From Heliocidaris erythrogramma (taxonomy: Eukaryota > Echinodermata > Echinoidea > Camarodonta > Echinometridae), in NCBI GenBank assembly GCA_025617745.1, contig CM046870.1:28291927-28355926 (forward strand): DNA of 64,000 nt, read 5' to 3'. Shown piece after piece: positions 36,301 through 49,196 of the stretch. The position numbers and the translations under genes were made by a program. Numbering within the stretch: position 1 is the stretch's first letter; every line of letters starts with the position of its first letter. Under the pieces are notes generated by a model. The model made no database searches and was not told where the DNA came from. It saw nothing but the letters and a program-made list of their open reading frames with translations.

Positions 36301-39300
36301 GATGCTTTATATTGTTAAAGGTCAAAACGCTTCTCTTTTTTTTCCATGCATAACAGAACTATTGATTGGGCCCCCACATTATTGATGCCTTCATGATGCA
36401 CTCGTCTATTTCATTTGCAAGGAGAAACTTCCCCTCCCCCTCCCCCCCCCCCCTCAAAAACACCAATAACGAAGGAAGGGTAAATAAAATTTAGTCCCCT
36501 GCTTTTCAGCACTCATAAGACAATGGGAATGTGGGAAAGAAGAGGGTGTTATTTATTCTCCTAACCTAAAAAAAAAAAATAGAAAAAGGGGCAGTCTCCT
36601 CCCCACTCCCGTAGGAAACCATTTCACACTTGGGTTACATCTGCATACATGTATATTCATGTACTCTTTCTTGTACTTAAAGCTAACAGATAATCTCAAA
36701 TATGAGACCAAAAAATGGCACATAGTCTTTATTCCGCTTCATGCTTTGGGCTTTCTGTTCTGTGGTGTCACTTGAAAATGGGTTGTTTTTGTCTGTTTTA
36801 ACCTTTCGTCCAAAATAACAATTCATGCAATTATATTAATGGAGATTAGAAACAAAACTTAGTTAATTTTTTGAAAATTCTGAGAATCATGTTATGTTCA
36901 ACCTTATTTTTTTTTTAAGGAGGATGTTGTTATTTGTATTCCTTTCTTATAGTTCTTCCTTCGTTTCTTTCTTCCAGTAACAGTAATGTATAGTGTGTAA
37001 TATGTATGTAAAACAGTCTACAAAAGGCATTAAGAGCTGTTATTTTGAAATATAGAATTTGCTGCAGCTACATGAAGATCTCTGCATTTAAATAGTGAAT
37101 TGAGAGCCCATACAACCTGAACACAGTTCATAGCTTGGACATGGCTTAATTTGATAATCTCTTTATGAACCAAATCTTTTACAATTAGCACAAGTGGTTG
37201 AGGCAGAGAAAATATGTGTGCTAGAGAAATTATAAGTTGTATTCTTAATCTATGCATTTTTCGATTAATTTCGGTTGAATTGAAGGAATAAATCAGTACT
37301 TTGATTTCAGTACAAATGCATTGAATTTAATGCAAGCAATTGCCATCTTTTCCAGGAGTTTTTAGAGTATAATTGATGTTGAGAGAGTGAGATGAGTAAA
37401 CTGATCACTGCATAGTACTAACAATAACTCATGCTGATATTGTGAAAGAAAACAAATGTACTACATCAATGTATTACATCTTCCAGTGTATATTGAGTGA
37501 TTCATTTCTGTATAGTACATCTGGAAGAATACTTTAAATTATGCGTACATTTTGAAAAAGAACTGAGCCAAGTCGGCATTGCAAAAAAAATGCCTCATGT
37601 TTCGTGTATTTGTATCGTATCTTTGTATATTATTGTACAATATTCAAAAGAAAAGCCAAATGAGTGTATATGGAAGCAAGGGTTTGATATAGATTTATTG
37701 TAAAGAAATATAAAACTGCTAGAGCACTAGTACTAGAGCTGCATAGAATAAAAGTGTGTTACATTATAAAAGGAGAAAAAAAGCTAATTCTATATAAAGG
37801 GTAAAGTATAATGATATCTTGTCATTTTTTATTTGATGAGTGTTATTGACTAAGAAAGAAGAATAATTTGGAGCACATTTTTAGCTTGAAGCTATTTCTT
37901 TGCCCTTTTTCTCTCTTTTCCTCTTATCTATGTAATAGACAGACAAATAATTTTGCTTAGTTGCTATGCAATTTGTAAATCAACTTTGATTTTTTTGAGC
38001 AGAGAAATAGATTGTGATTACACTGATTAGATAGAAGGCTTATCTGTACTGTCAATACCCCTGAATGTTATCAAGTGAGAGCTTTGTTTTTCTTGTATAT
38101 CTTGAGATGAAAATCACGATTGAACGTGGTATTTTAAGGTCGTGTTGAGATATCATCATATCATTATATCAGAAAGCACCCATCTGAAGCGAAGAAGTTC
38201 ATTCTTGCACTGGGCTTTGTTGTCGCTCATAGTAGGTGGGGTAGTGTATTTATATTTCACTTATATTTCAATGTAGACAGACAAATTATTGCTCCCTCTG
38301 TTTATACTGTGAGATACCTGGCAATAGAATTTCCGTCCATGAGATAAGATTTGTCAGGTGGTTCTCTCAGTAAAATGTCCAACATCATTATATAGAATAG
38401 TTTAAACCCACCCTGGCATAACTCTGTTAAAAATTTGGCTTCACTCACAACTAATCTTGGGTGTCTTAGGTTGATATTCATAGCGTGAATGTAATGGATG
38501 ATATATATATTCAGTTAGAATTTCACACCTTTGTTTTGCCATTATGAATTTTTAAGAAATGACCCGTTTTTTTTGTTGTGTGGCTGATGAATTTATAACT
38601 TAAACTTGAAACAGAAATGAATGCCACTGCAATCAAGAGAATGTGGGTTAAAGGTTGAAGAACAGAATTCTCTTAGAACTCGTGTGAGAGAAAATCACTC
38701 AGAATCAGTTGGTGTTTTTCTTTTCTTTTCCGTCTTTGTTGTTGGTACATGTATATCTAACTTCGGTATCGAGTGCACCTTTTGCACTTTTCCATCGGTA
38801 CTTTCAAAGGTGTGAGATATTTTCAAAACAAATATAGTATCATAGTCTTCAATCTAAGGATACCTTTGCTATATGCTGTGAAAAATACAGTTCATCTGTG
38901 TACTGACATGGTTTATGAGGTGTATATGTCACATGCAACAAGATTCATTATGATGACGATTATGTATATTGTGATGTGAATTTACATGATGAATTTTGCA
39001 ACATTTTGTACTTCGGTATAGTTCTATCCAACAATGTTATACATATTCAACAATTTTATCCAAGTAGTCATGGCATATTTATTTAAAGATATTGGTTTTT
39101 AATGGGAATAGCACACACTTTTCTGCAAGTTTTCTGTTTTTCACTTGGATAGAGTTTGAAATCTTTGCTGGGTTAGACGCACTGCATCATGGAAGGGGTT
39201 ATTGAAACAAAGTCATTGATTAGTAAATTAATCCATTATTGCTTTCTTTTACCAATTAATTTTTGGAAATCTTGAGTTGATAGCTCTTTTATATCACCTT

Positions 39301-39715
39301 TTGCTGTTGGGAGAGTTTAGTGTCGGTATAATTTTTTTTTAAATCTCACATATTGCAGACATTCACTGCAACATTGCAAAGAAAAGAGTATAAAAATACA
39401 CAGTAAGACTCATTTTATTCTAATTTGTAGTGATGAAGTGAGCAATAATATTAAATTTTATGCATTGTGATATGTGACAATATTTTTATATTTCTTTTCT
39501 CATCTATTTGTTTGCTCATGAATTTATTTATTTCCTTTTTGATTTTTTTTTCTTGCATATTTGTGTTTTTCATATATAGGTAGCAGCATGCATATCCATA
39601 GACTAAGTTTTAAAAAAAAACTGTATAACCGTTTTGTTGCCCTCGCATTTTTAAAGATACTTGACATGCTTTTGAATCGAATTTTACTTTGTTATTTAAA
39701 AAGTGAACGAATAAA
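33367..39715 (+). other. itgb: Probable long 3' UTR of the integrin gene
   Basis: About 6.3 kb of AT-rich sequence with hardly any of the MITEs, SINEs or long microsatellites that crowd the introns. AATAAA hexamers occur at 34558, 35407, 37747 and 39710; the last is followed by a fresh supply of repeats from about 39900. A Pumilio-type TGTAAATA (35096-35103) and ATTTATTTATTT (39523) are present. That the transcript extends this far is inference. Confidence 0.45.
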
Positions 39716-41049
39716 GTTTTAATATGCATAATTGAAACCTTAAAAATGAAACACTGTATTGCTTTGTGCTTCTGTTTAATTGGTCTTTCTTGCATGTCTT
39801 ACATAGATTGCATTTCTGTCAATTTGTAATTCTCTTGGGAGAGATGATGGACTCCTTTGGGGTCACTAGGGTCAAAGCATATAACTGAATAGAGGGTATG
39901 CATTGGGACACGCCCCCCTTCCTCTCTGCAGGCCCAGAAAAAATTGGGTTGCATTTGTACATTCTGCACCTACTCCGCCCCCGCCCCCCTCTCCCCATCT
40001 CTCAATTTGTGGATACGTCACAGTACATTATTGTCATCCATCGTCAATGCACTTGGATGACGTAAGAGAGGGGATAATGCGACACCATAGGCTAACGTCA
40101 TTTTCTTGAAATTTTATTAAAAGTTAAAAGGACAACTAATTTGATTTGGTATCCAATGATAGTAAAAGTTGCAGCCGGAATCGATTTAATGAGATTAATC
40201 CCATGATTCTTCAACACATTGATTGCATCTTTTGCATCCTCAATTAGAAGAGTTGAAAATGATCTTGTCTAAGGTGAAAATCATGTTCCTGTTTCGGTAA
40301 TGTGAAAAAAAGTTTAGAACGTACTCGTCCTCGGTATAACCAATTTAGTTAGTCCATTACCGTGCGTGCCGAGCGCCGTGGGACTATAATTATTACGACT
40401 CTCGATCAGTAGTCGTCATCATGAGGTAATGTATATTTAACGGTGAGAAGGCTTACGTTTCACCATGTGGTTAGTCCTGAAAATGACTGCTGAGTAAGAA
40501 GTAGAAAGCGGAGAATTTAAGACAGTGTAAGAGGAGAAGAAATGGAAAGGCGAGATAGAAAGTTAAGAAAATGCAGAACCGTAAGCCTTCTCACCGTTAT
40601 CAGTACCACCATGTAAACCTCTACCTTCAAAGATCATCTAATGCACTTTTATAGTCAGACAAACTATCTCCCTTTCGTAGAATCACTCGTCTACATTTAT
40701 TACAAATTAGAAATAAAATTAGCCTTCAAAAGGGAGTGCCGTCTAACGCCTATTGAAATTGCGAGGATATTTTACTGCACAATGACATGAAAACTAACCC
40801 GATGAAAACCCAATGGATGTCAACTCGATGATTACGTGATTAATGCCTTTCTGACGTAGTGTCGAACATTGGGGTAACATTAGGCCCTATAGCCTTTCGC
40901 TGTTACTCTGTTGATCACATGGTCGATCCTAAAATCCTAAAATCCTCAAACTTCCGCAGTTAGAGGACTAAGCGGTTCTTATTTATCTAAAAGGTAGCCA
41001 CATATCAGTATCAATACTGTTCTTAATGAGGTCTCAGCACTTATCATTA

Positions 41050-41210
41050 GCACAGCATTGCCAGGTATTCATTTACACATGGGTAGAGAGGGACAAAATA
41101 AGGGCAAAGCACATTGTCCAGGGATGTAAGCACCGAGCGAGGATCGAACTCAGGAGCTCTCGTATGAAGCCAAGAGCCACATATATATACCCCAGTGCTC
41201 CCACTGCGGA
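41050..41210 (-). mobile_element. tRNA-derived SINE fragment
   Basis: The reverse strand has CCTGAGTTCGATCCTCGCTC (B-box-like GTTCGATCC), and further on CACATTGTCC and CCCATGTGTAAATG on the + strand resemble the SINE bodies at 20093 and 50025. The A box is unclear. Confidence 0.5.
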
Positions 41211-41370
41211 CTATTCATTCCGTGCGTTTCGAAGATCGACCATCGGGATCAACCATAATTATGCATGAGATCGACAGAGCAGCAAAGCCGCCGTGAACAC
41301 ACTGCGCCCAACTCGCAAATGATTCTTCATGTGATCTTCAGATCGTATAAAATGTGTAAATTGGATTTTT

Positions 41371-41518
41371 ACAGATGTGTATCAATCAGATATGATTATT
41401 TACGTATGCTGGACCGACCTTTAACATCACGATCCGAAAGAAGTTTCTAGCCGGGGTCCGTCAGAATCAGTTTGTAGGCGAAGACAGAGAGTCGACCGTA
41501 CCACTAGACCAGCTCGCA
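41371..41518 (-). mobile_element. tRNA-derived SINE, same family as 63047
   Basis: The reverse strand reads GCGAGCTGGTCTAGTGGTAC (A box), CTCTCTGTCTTCGCCTACAA, CTTTCGGATCGTGATGTTAA and AGGTCGGTCC, matching the + strand element at 63047-63210 throughout. Confidence 0.8.
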
Positions 41519-41564
41519 TCTCACATCTGCATTTTCAACACCTCACCACCAGCTTGCACCTTCC

Positions 41565-41616
41565 CGCCCCCCCCCCCCCCCAAAAAAAAAAAAATTAAAA
41601 AAATAATAAATAAAAA

Positions 41617-41647
<31 letters not shown>

Positions 41648-41650
41648 TTC
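41565..41650. repeat. C-run/A-run/(TAAA)n composite
   Basis: About C17, then A13, then (AATAAATAAA)-type repeats and (AAT)n. The same order recurs at 60525-60617 and inverted at 59925-60025. Confidence 0.85.
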
Positions 41651-42164
41651 TATATATTGACAAATTCTAATGAAATAACATGATGACACTAAACTTAAAT
41701 CGGAATCGGAACATGCTAGATACATGAAAGTTTCTAACCGTAATAAGTGAATGTAATCATTATTGCATTGACTTACAAAAAAAAAAACTTTCCTTGGTAG
41801 ATTGAATTACCTTCCTAGAAATGAAATATAGAAAATTGGCCTTTAGACAAAATGTCGCCTAACGCCTACTAAAAATGCGAGGCCGGATTTCACGTTAGGA
41901 AACGATTGGGTGTATGGGAGACTGGGAAGGATAGATCAGTAGATGCTTTAACATGTTTAATACGTTTTATACTACACCTTTTCTGTCACCTACGCATGTC
42001 AAAAATATCCGCAAAGGTCAATGTATATATTATATCGATGCAGTAATATTTCTTTTTTGGGACATCCGATTCGTACATATGCACTTAGAGAGACGCCATC
42101 CTGGGGGAAGGGGGTGGGGTTGGGGCTCTGAATTTTGAGCGGAAATCTGATGTGGGAGTACCAG

Positions 42165-42300
42165 ATTATAGTGGTTCATTCATTTGACGCCTGATCAAAA
42201 GTTAGAGTGTACGATCCCCAGCCCGGTTCGTTTGACTATATAGAAACACGGCATTTTATCTACAATTGACTCTCTCAATCCAGGTGTTAACCTGATAGGA
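42165..42300 (+). mobile_element. Possible tRNA-derived SINE
   Basis: TATAGTGGTTCATTCATTTG resembles the A-box area at 12123, and GTGTACGATCCCC is a weak B box; ATTGACTCTCTCAATCCAGG stands where CTCTCCACCCAGG is expected. Heavily diverged. Confidence 0.45.
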
Positions 42301-43429
42301 ATTGTTAGAAGCACATAGTGCAGTGACGTCATATCATAATGTTATGTTATGCATTATTTTTTTAAAGTCTTGATTATCATCTTTTGAACTTTTGATTGGT
42401 GTGTTTGCACCCCCCCCCCCCCCCCTCCTCCTCGATATAGAAACGACTCTCCTGGACTTGGATGTTCCATCAACACAACATATTGCCCTTGGATGTCTAT
42501 AAATGGTAGAGTCATAGGTTATACGTCTCATGGAGAAAAAAATACAAGAATCCAGATTGCAGTCATGTAGGTAGCAACTTTAAATTAATTACGCGTGTTT
42601 GCTAATCCAATTGACCAGTAGTAATTCAATATCATTGAAGACATGTTGACGATAAACAGTGGAGTATCTAGAAATTGATAAGGGGGATGAATCCTCTCAG
42701 GACCGTAACTGCACTGTAAAAAAAATGTTGGGTAAAAAATTGTTCAACATGATGGTATAACTATAGTTTATTTGTGTCCGACCAACTGTTGGGCCACTCA
42801 CTATTCGCCCAACTCGGCTACTTTCGGCTCAAACATTACCCAAGTTTGGCTCAAAATTGCCCCAAATAAATACCCGCATCTTGGGGATTTTTGTAAGAAG
42901 CATTTTTAAAACTTTGTAGAGCACCGTGTGATGTAGACCCACTGCGAGTTGTATTGAATTTTTTTCTAGGCCTTGAACCGGGGGGGGGGGGGTAGTTCAC
43001 GGGCTTCATCCTCTTCAGGATACGTTACTGGTCTCGTGAGTTTGAAATGAGCACAAGCCACACCCTTATACTTTGTTGTGACGTCTTTTTTCAACGCGTT
43101 GTTTATTTCACGCCAAAAAGGATCATCTTAACCTCTATGTAAAAGGAAAGTACGTTATTTGCTTATAATCATTCCTACAATAAAGAAATGTATAGAGATA
43201 TGGTTATAAAACATATAATGCAAGCACGATAAGATATCTCTTCTCTAAGCCGTTGATATATTTGATTTGGGGTTTGCAAAATACAAGCTTTGCTTTTTAG
43301 CATTCCCCTCCATTTTCAGCATTTATTTATTATAATTATCTTTGAAAATTACGCTGAAAGAAAAATATTGTTATTACATGCATTTTGTTCATGATATTAT
43401 TTAGGATGTATTTACGTTTGTCTTTATAT

Positions 43430-43576
43430 TGTTGAAAATGGTTCATGATATTATTTATGATGTAATAACGTTATATTTTGTTGAAAAATGTTTCATGAAA
43501 TTATGATGTAATTACGTTGTTATATTCTGTTGAAAATGGAAAATAAATGAAATGAAATGAAATGAAATGAAATGAT
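43430..43576 (+). mobile_element. Possible CR1/L2-like LINE 3' end with (ATGAA)n tail
   Basis: Two or three imperfect copies of TGTTGAAAATGGTTCATGAT plus ATTATGATGTAATTACGTT precede AAATAAATGAAATGAAATGA and its continuation. The pentameric tail is typical of retroposon 3' ends; no coding part remains. Confidence 0.45.
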
Positions 43577-43917
43577 TTTATCGGGGGGAGTTTAGCAAAA
43601 AAAGGGGAGGAAGAGAAAAGGGGGAAAGAGAAAGAGGAAAAAGGGGGTGTGAAAAAGAAGGCGATTCGACACCCTCCCACCCCAATCGATTGCCTTGTTA
43701 TCTATACATTACATTTAAAGAGTTAGACTGTTGTGCCCCATCCATGACACTAGTGCCACCCCCTCCCAGTGGCTGGACCCACGCTACGTCACTGTATAAA
43801 CACATATTTATTCCCTAAAAAAGAAACTCCCCGGGCCAGAGAGTGAAAATAGAGTGAATATTCATTCTCATCTTTTTGAAGAGCACTCTTAAAATAAATG
43901 TATATTTAATTCGAAAC

Positions 43918-43970
43918 AAGTGATCACTGACGTGACTCTTGGGGTGGTGAAAATAGAGTGAAAAATTTTT
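43918..43970. repeat. GTGATCACTGACGT repeat, copy 1
   Basis: AAGTGATCACTGACGTGACT followed by GAAAATAGAGTGAAAAATT; just upstream is AGAGTGAAAATAGAGTGAA and TGAAGAGCACTCTT. Other copies: 51511, 52211 and 62640-62832. Confidence 0.6.
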
Positions 43971-44506
43971 TCTTGTCTTTTCTTTTTCTCTTTGAAGAGA
44001 TAGAGTTTGTATGCTTGTAGATCTACATCCTAGACATGGATTTACATGGAAAAGTGAGAGAATAAACCAAAACTTTAACGACTAAAGAAGGTAAACAGTG
44101 AAATGCTAGCTTGCCGTCTGATCAAAGTAAGTACAAGCAAGCTGTAACAGCCCTTGATGAATCGTCAAGCCTGAAATGCTCTTAATAACACTCCTCTCCT
44201 TTTCAACGGTCTACTTTGGTGAGCAATTTTATGATGAAAACAAAACAACGGAATTGCGTAAATGGCTGTATACGGTGCATGTATCTCTCCATTTTATTCC
44301 ATTCCTAGCATTTGTTTTCATTAAAGCGATGTTCTCCAATTGCATATAACAGCAACATAATCATAATTCGTTTAATTAAACATTTCCCTCCCCTCTCTCC
44401 CTCTCTCTCCCTCTCTCTTTAACTTTTAATCTTTCTTCGATCTCTACTATACTCTTTCTCGAATAGCAATTTCATATTTCATCTAAACATAATATTTAAA
44501 AGACCA

Positions 44507-44684
44507 ATGGGGTGTTGCAAGAAATTTGCAATCAATTGCAAATTGTAAAGCGAATTAGAACAACCATTCTGAATGGTTCAGGGTCTGCCCATTCAAGAAG
44601 ATGCGCTTGCAACAAGGATTTTGATTGGTCAGTACCGATCAGTTGCAACTTGCAATCAATCGCAACTTTCTTGCAACACCCCAC
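44507..44684. mobile_element. 178-bp MITE with TGGGGTGTTGCAAGAAA ends
   Basis: TGGGGTGTTGCAAGAAA on the left and TTTCTTGCAACACCCCA on the right, extended inward by TTGCAATCAATTGCAA-like sequence on both sides. Noncoding. Confidence 0.88.
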
Positions 44685-44997
44685 AAGATCGGAACTAGGG
44701 GGAAGATGTCTTCAGTGGGCCTAGATAGAAGCAGGTCCACTGCACTCAACTCTCACGTCGATAGTTATTTGTTTAGCTGGAAAATAAACATGGTCGATAT
44801 TTTGAACAATATATACTAAGAAATGGAACAAGAAGGCCACCGGGATACATGCATATCCAATAATGGCTTCGTATGTAATTGCTCATGAATCTCAAAAAAT
44901 GCTCTCCAACTAATTCGTTGAAATGGATGCCGTGGATTGCTATGCGGGAATTAAATCAAATTTGCAACATTTAACTTCCTGACGGCAGACCCCTATA

Positions 44998-45470
44998 ATG
45001 AGTGCTAGAATGGCATTAAGTCATGTTATGTATTTGTATCCTTCTGGCTCGCAGAATAAACGACATTATATCGTTGTAATATTGATGACGAAATTAGTGT
45101 GCTCTACGTTAAAATGCAATTTTTTTCTAGTTGATAGAGCATTAGTGATGCAGAGTTTGGAAGCATGTGCTCATTTGAAGAGAGGTTATAGCTGCATAGT
45201 TAATCTAATTATTAATGTCTGGTCGTGGATGCAGGTCTATGACATAATTTCATTGATGAATATTGCTCCGGTTATAAATATAATTTCATTGACATTTCGA
45301 AAGACCACCTTTTCTAGTCTCAATTGCTCACATTTTTCCTTGAAAGAGCATATAATTATGATGCAGTGTTTAAGAACATGCTTATTTAAGAGAAAGTTGG
45401 CTACGTATAATTAATATAAATAATATCTGCACACGAATGTAGGTCTATCAGAAATTCATTGATGAATTAA
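44998..45470. repeat. Diverged tandem duplication
   Basis: Segments near 45110-45270 and 45300-45470 share ordered blocks: GTTGATAGAGCATTAGTGATGC / GAAAGAGCATATAATTATGATGC; GAAGCATGTGCTCATTTGAAG / GAACATGCTTATTTAAG; and TGCAGGTCTATGACATAATT / TGTAGGTCTATCAGAAATT. A 138-codon open frame crosses the first copy but has no recognised similarity and is probably chance. Confidence 0.5.
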
Positions 45471-46166
45471 GTAAGCCCTTCTCTAGTTTTGATAATCTCC
45501 TTGGCATATCTAAAGACTCGGGTTTTTTTCTGTTTTGAATTCCTCTCTCTCTATTTTCACATATTTCAGAGAATTTATACGTATGCCCTAATAATTACCT
45601 ACAATATAGATACAGCAAATTACATAACAATGAATCTATTTCATCGCCTCAATTTATTGTATAGGAATAGTACCATATAACTGTTTTTAAACCATATTTC
45701 TCAATCAAACAAATGCATGTTCGCCCACCCCCGCCCCAGTCACTTTTTTAGAAAATATATATTTTTTTAAAATATTATCAAATCATCAAGGTGTGTGGAA
45801 GAAGAAATTTACTGACGATGGATGACAGATTTATATTTCAGTATAAAGGTGTTAGATTCGAATAATATTTTCAGAATGTCAAAGTACCCCGTTGCTTGGA
45901 AACAAGACGAACACCACTTTCTGTACGTTATCTATCGCTTAAAGAAGGGAAATGTGGATTATATTCACCCATTTCTACACACGATTTTTCTTCTCGATAT
46001 ATTATAATCGGCCTTTTACTTAAGGATGTTTTGCTGATATTATTCAATAAAGAAATCAATACTGTTAACCTTGCACCCAAACGCCCCTGAGTGTGTAATG
46101 GCAAATTTTACGCAAGATACTTATCACTCGCGGATCTGCATTGCAACAAGATTTGCCCAAACAAAA

Positions 46167-46316
46167 TTAACCCGTTGCCTACCTACACGGGAACAAGGTG
46201 GTTCCTGTACTATGAAACCTATGTGAATGAAAGTGTTTAACCCCTTGACTTCTTAATTTACTCATTTCCATCGTCTTAATGCAGAGACCACTCGGTTCCC
46301 ATAGGCAGTGTGTTAA
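46167..46316. mobile_element. Two abutting small TTAA-bounded elements
   Basis: TTAA occurs at 46167, 46237 and 46313. The segment 46237-46316 is 80 bp and matches the family at 15641-15720. The 46167-46240 segment (TTAACCCGTTGCC...GTGTTTAA) is a related neighbour sharing the middle TTAA. Confidence 0.5.
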
Positions 46317-46455
46317 CGGGGAGCGTTTCATTAAGTGTTTTGTCAGAGATTTTTACCGACAAATTTGCCCTCAGCCAACCAGATGCAAGGATTTCAGTAG
46401 CTTATAACAGTTGTCGGTAGAAGTCACTGACCAAACACTTGATGAAACGCTCTCC
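46317..46455. mobile_element. MITE with GGGGAGC/GCTCTCC ends
   Basis: GGGGAGCGTTTCATTAAGTG and CACTTGATGAAACGCTCTCC enclose the shared core in inverted orientation. It is directly followed by the chimeric element at 46456. Confidence 0.82.
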
Positions 46456-46606
46456 AGGGCCCTGTTTCACAAAACTTGTCATCAATGACAAGTTGCGATA
46501 ACTGTTATAAGCTACTGAAATCCTTGCATCTGATTGGCTGAGAGCAAATTTGTCGGTCAAAATCACCGACAAGACACTTGATGAAACGCCCCCCCCCCCC
46601 CCCCCC
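46456..46606. mobile_element. Chimeric MITE: GGGCCC left end, GATGAAACGC right end
   Basis: Left AGGGCCCTGTTTCACAAAAC belongs to the GGGCCC family, the core is the shared one, and the right part GACACTTGATGAAACGCCCC belongs to the GCTCCCC family. A C17-type run replaces the outermost right end. Confidence 0.75.
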
Positions 46607-47561
46607 CGGTCTCACATGGACATCATCCAAGCCCTCACGATCTCTGGCGGACTGGGCACTTCTCCTTCAATTGACTGGCAAAAGGAAGAAAAAGAAAAGA
46701 AAAAGAGAGGATAATTATAAAAGCAAGGGAGAGAAAGATCAATTAGAATCTACTCTGAATCCCTTCATCAAGCTATACGCCACTTCACTGCTGCGTCTTA
46801 AATCATGATGTACTGTATATAAGGAATTATCACTCCTTGGTATATCGAATTGCGGTATAAATCGCGTCATTAAATATTGATTGATTTTATTCACATACAC
46901 TAAGAGAAGAAATTAAATGAAAGAGGACAAATCCTATCAGATTCTGTGTGCTAACCTTTATACGTACTCCACTCTCATCTGTATTTATTTCTATGAAGAT
47001 GGTATGCTCGTGGAATTTAGATTTGTACAAATTCGTGTTCTACTACTTCATACTTTATTCATTATCGTGATAACACCTATTTATCAGTCCAAATAACAGT
47101 ATATTTCATTTATACATCCCGTTAGAAGACTTTAATTCAAAGCAAATCCGAAGTCCGTGATCCTACTTTATGATGGATAAAAAGATGCCCTGGCAGCTTT
47201 CATTACTGTTATAAAGACCTTTGCGTAAATAATTAATGAGAGTCCAATGATTTCGGCTCAAGGAATTCTGCTGAAAATTATTCGGTAAATTTGCGAAGGA
47301 TTGGAATTATCATGGCTGATTACGACAACCTCGTGATGAATGAATATTTGATGCATGCTTTAATGCAACCTTCAATCTATTTCTTTATTCAATAATCTTT
47401 ATTCAATATGGATATCAGGAAATGCCTTATGAAGAAGAATATAATTTAGATCAGGCAGGTGGCCAAATTTCAATGATCCATTTTGCAACAACCGCGAAAG
47501 AAAGAAATAATAATTTGGTCTCAGTTGTATAGGGTAGCAGCATTAATACTGCTCTTTATGC

Positions 47562-47655
47562 GGGCCCTGCAATTATTATTACCCCTGCAGTTATTAGTAG
47601 CTTATAACAGTTATTGCAACTTGTTATTGATAACAAGTTTTATGAAACAGGGCCC
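47562..47655. mobile_element. GGGCCC-ended MITE with internal deletion
   Basis: Left GGGCCCTGCAATT, right AACAAGTTTTATGAAACAGGGCCC, with only TTAGTAGCTTATAACAGTTA left of the core. Confidence 0.65.
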
Positions 47656-47724
47656 GGTGTCGGTCTGTTTGTTTGTTTAATTTTACTCTATTCATTCAAT
47701 TAATATTATTTTCAGGCCGGATTA

Positions 47725-48510
47725 CCCCTTTAAGGCGATTATTCCAATTTTGCAATTCTGGACGAAATGGGATATGTGCGCCCAGCTAAGAAAGAGCGTG
47801 ATCCACGCATTACTCATTGTAAATGAAAATGGCTGATCAAAGTGTGTGTGCGCGCATGTGTGTGTGTGGATGGCTAGGAGAGGGGGCTAATTTATGAATA
47901 TTTCATTAAATGCTTTCTTTATAGTTTTGAATTTCAGTTATCTATTTATAAATAGAGGATATTTCATGATAATGTGCTTTATTTTGTTATATACTTTCAT
48001 TGAAATGTTGATTTATGATTTATGTATAATTATTGAGTGGAACCCAAATAAAGATCTTTGGAAAAAAAATCGTGCGTGTGTGTGTGTGGGGGGGGGGGGG
48101 GCGGGGGGAGGTTGTCAAGGGCTACTTGATGTATGAATACTTATTTGATGAATATTTGCTTGCAGCCATCCATGATGGTTCAATATTATATCTTATCAAG
48201 AAGAACAGTATTTAAGTCCAACAGGTTGTCATTCTGCAAAAATCCACGAAAACGCGAGAGGAAGAAAGAAAAAGAAAGCCCGCTTTTAAAACATTTAACA
48301 TGCTCACTTCTTGAAAAGCACTTTCCTACCAATTTACCGCACTGACCGGTGAGATCTCCCTGTACATTATCATTAATTCATGAAGGCCTCCGATGTCCGG
48401 TTATTCCAATTTAGCCATTATGGACGGAATGGAACAGACCCGCGCCCAGCTAAGCAAGAGCGTGAATTACTGCAGGGACTCAAATTGAATGAAATTGGCA
48501 GATCGGGCGG
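47725..48510 (+). repeat. Direct repeat pair of about 110 bp
   Basis: 47727-47836 and 48387-48505 share TTATTCCAATTT, GCCCAGCTAAG and AAGAGCGTGA in the same order, 660 bp apart. Between them lie TG and G runs (48068-48105). Confidence 0.6.
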
Positions 48511-49196
48511 GAGGTCTCGTTGAGGGCAAGTGTTCCTCCGACAAAAAAATAATATGGCATATTAAGTACACCAAAAAATGTGTCCCTATATACGTGAACT
48601 GCCTGACAACATGTTTATACGCATACCCCAAACGACACTTGAAAGAAGAAAATAATTTTGTTGTTTGTTTGGTCCTGGTTGCTGTTGTTGTTTTCTTTAA
48701 ATTTTCTTCTTTTGTTTCGTTTTTCTTCTTTTTTTTATTTTGTCTCAGAAGCGAGAATAAAAAGCACCTAAAATGTAATTTCTTGTCAGAGATTTTTGCG
48801 GACTTATGCCCCCCCCCCCACCCAGTGCAAAAGAATCGATGCTATGCCACTTGTGCTTTAGCAAGGCATGTCGAGACACTTTGAATTGACCTGGCTTGAG
48901 TGTGCATTCCGCATGAAAGTTAAGATGCTTAAACATTAATCGCATCCATGCAAACGTTAAGAGATAGCAGTATATGGAAAGACATGGTCACCAATGTCTG
49001 GAACAGACAAAGCGAAGATGGTTTTGTGCATGCATGCTTACTGATTTGGACACTGAAATTCAGTGAGGCATTTTCGCGTCACATGCGATTATGATGTTAA
49101 AATGTTAAGTAGCAGGTGCGTCGTGTAATACCTTTTGTATTTCATAGTTTGGAAGGTTTAATATCCCCAGTTTTGCATAATTTTTCCTTATTTTAT

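Noticed and set aside
44998..45414. 138-codon frame
   Set aside because: Runs across a diverged tandem repeat, has no recognisable domain and no splice context.
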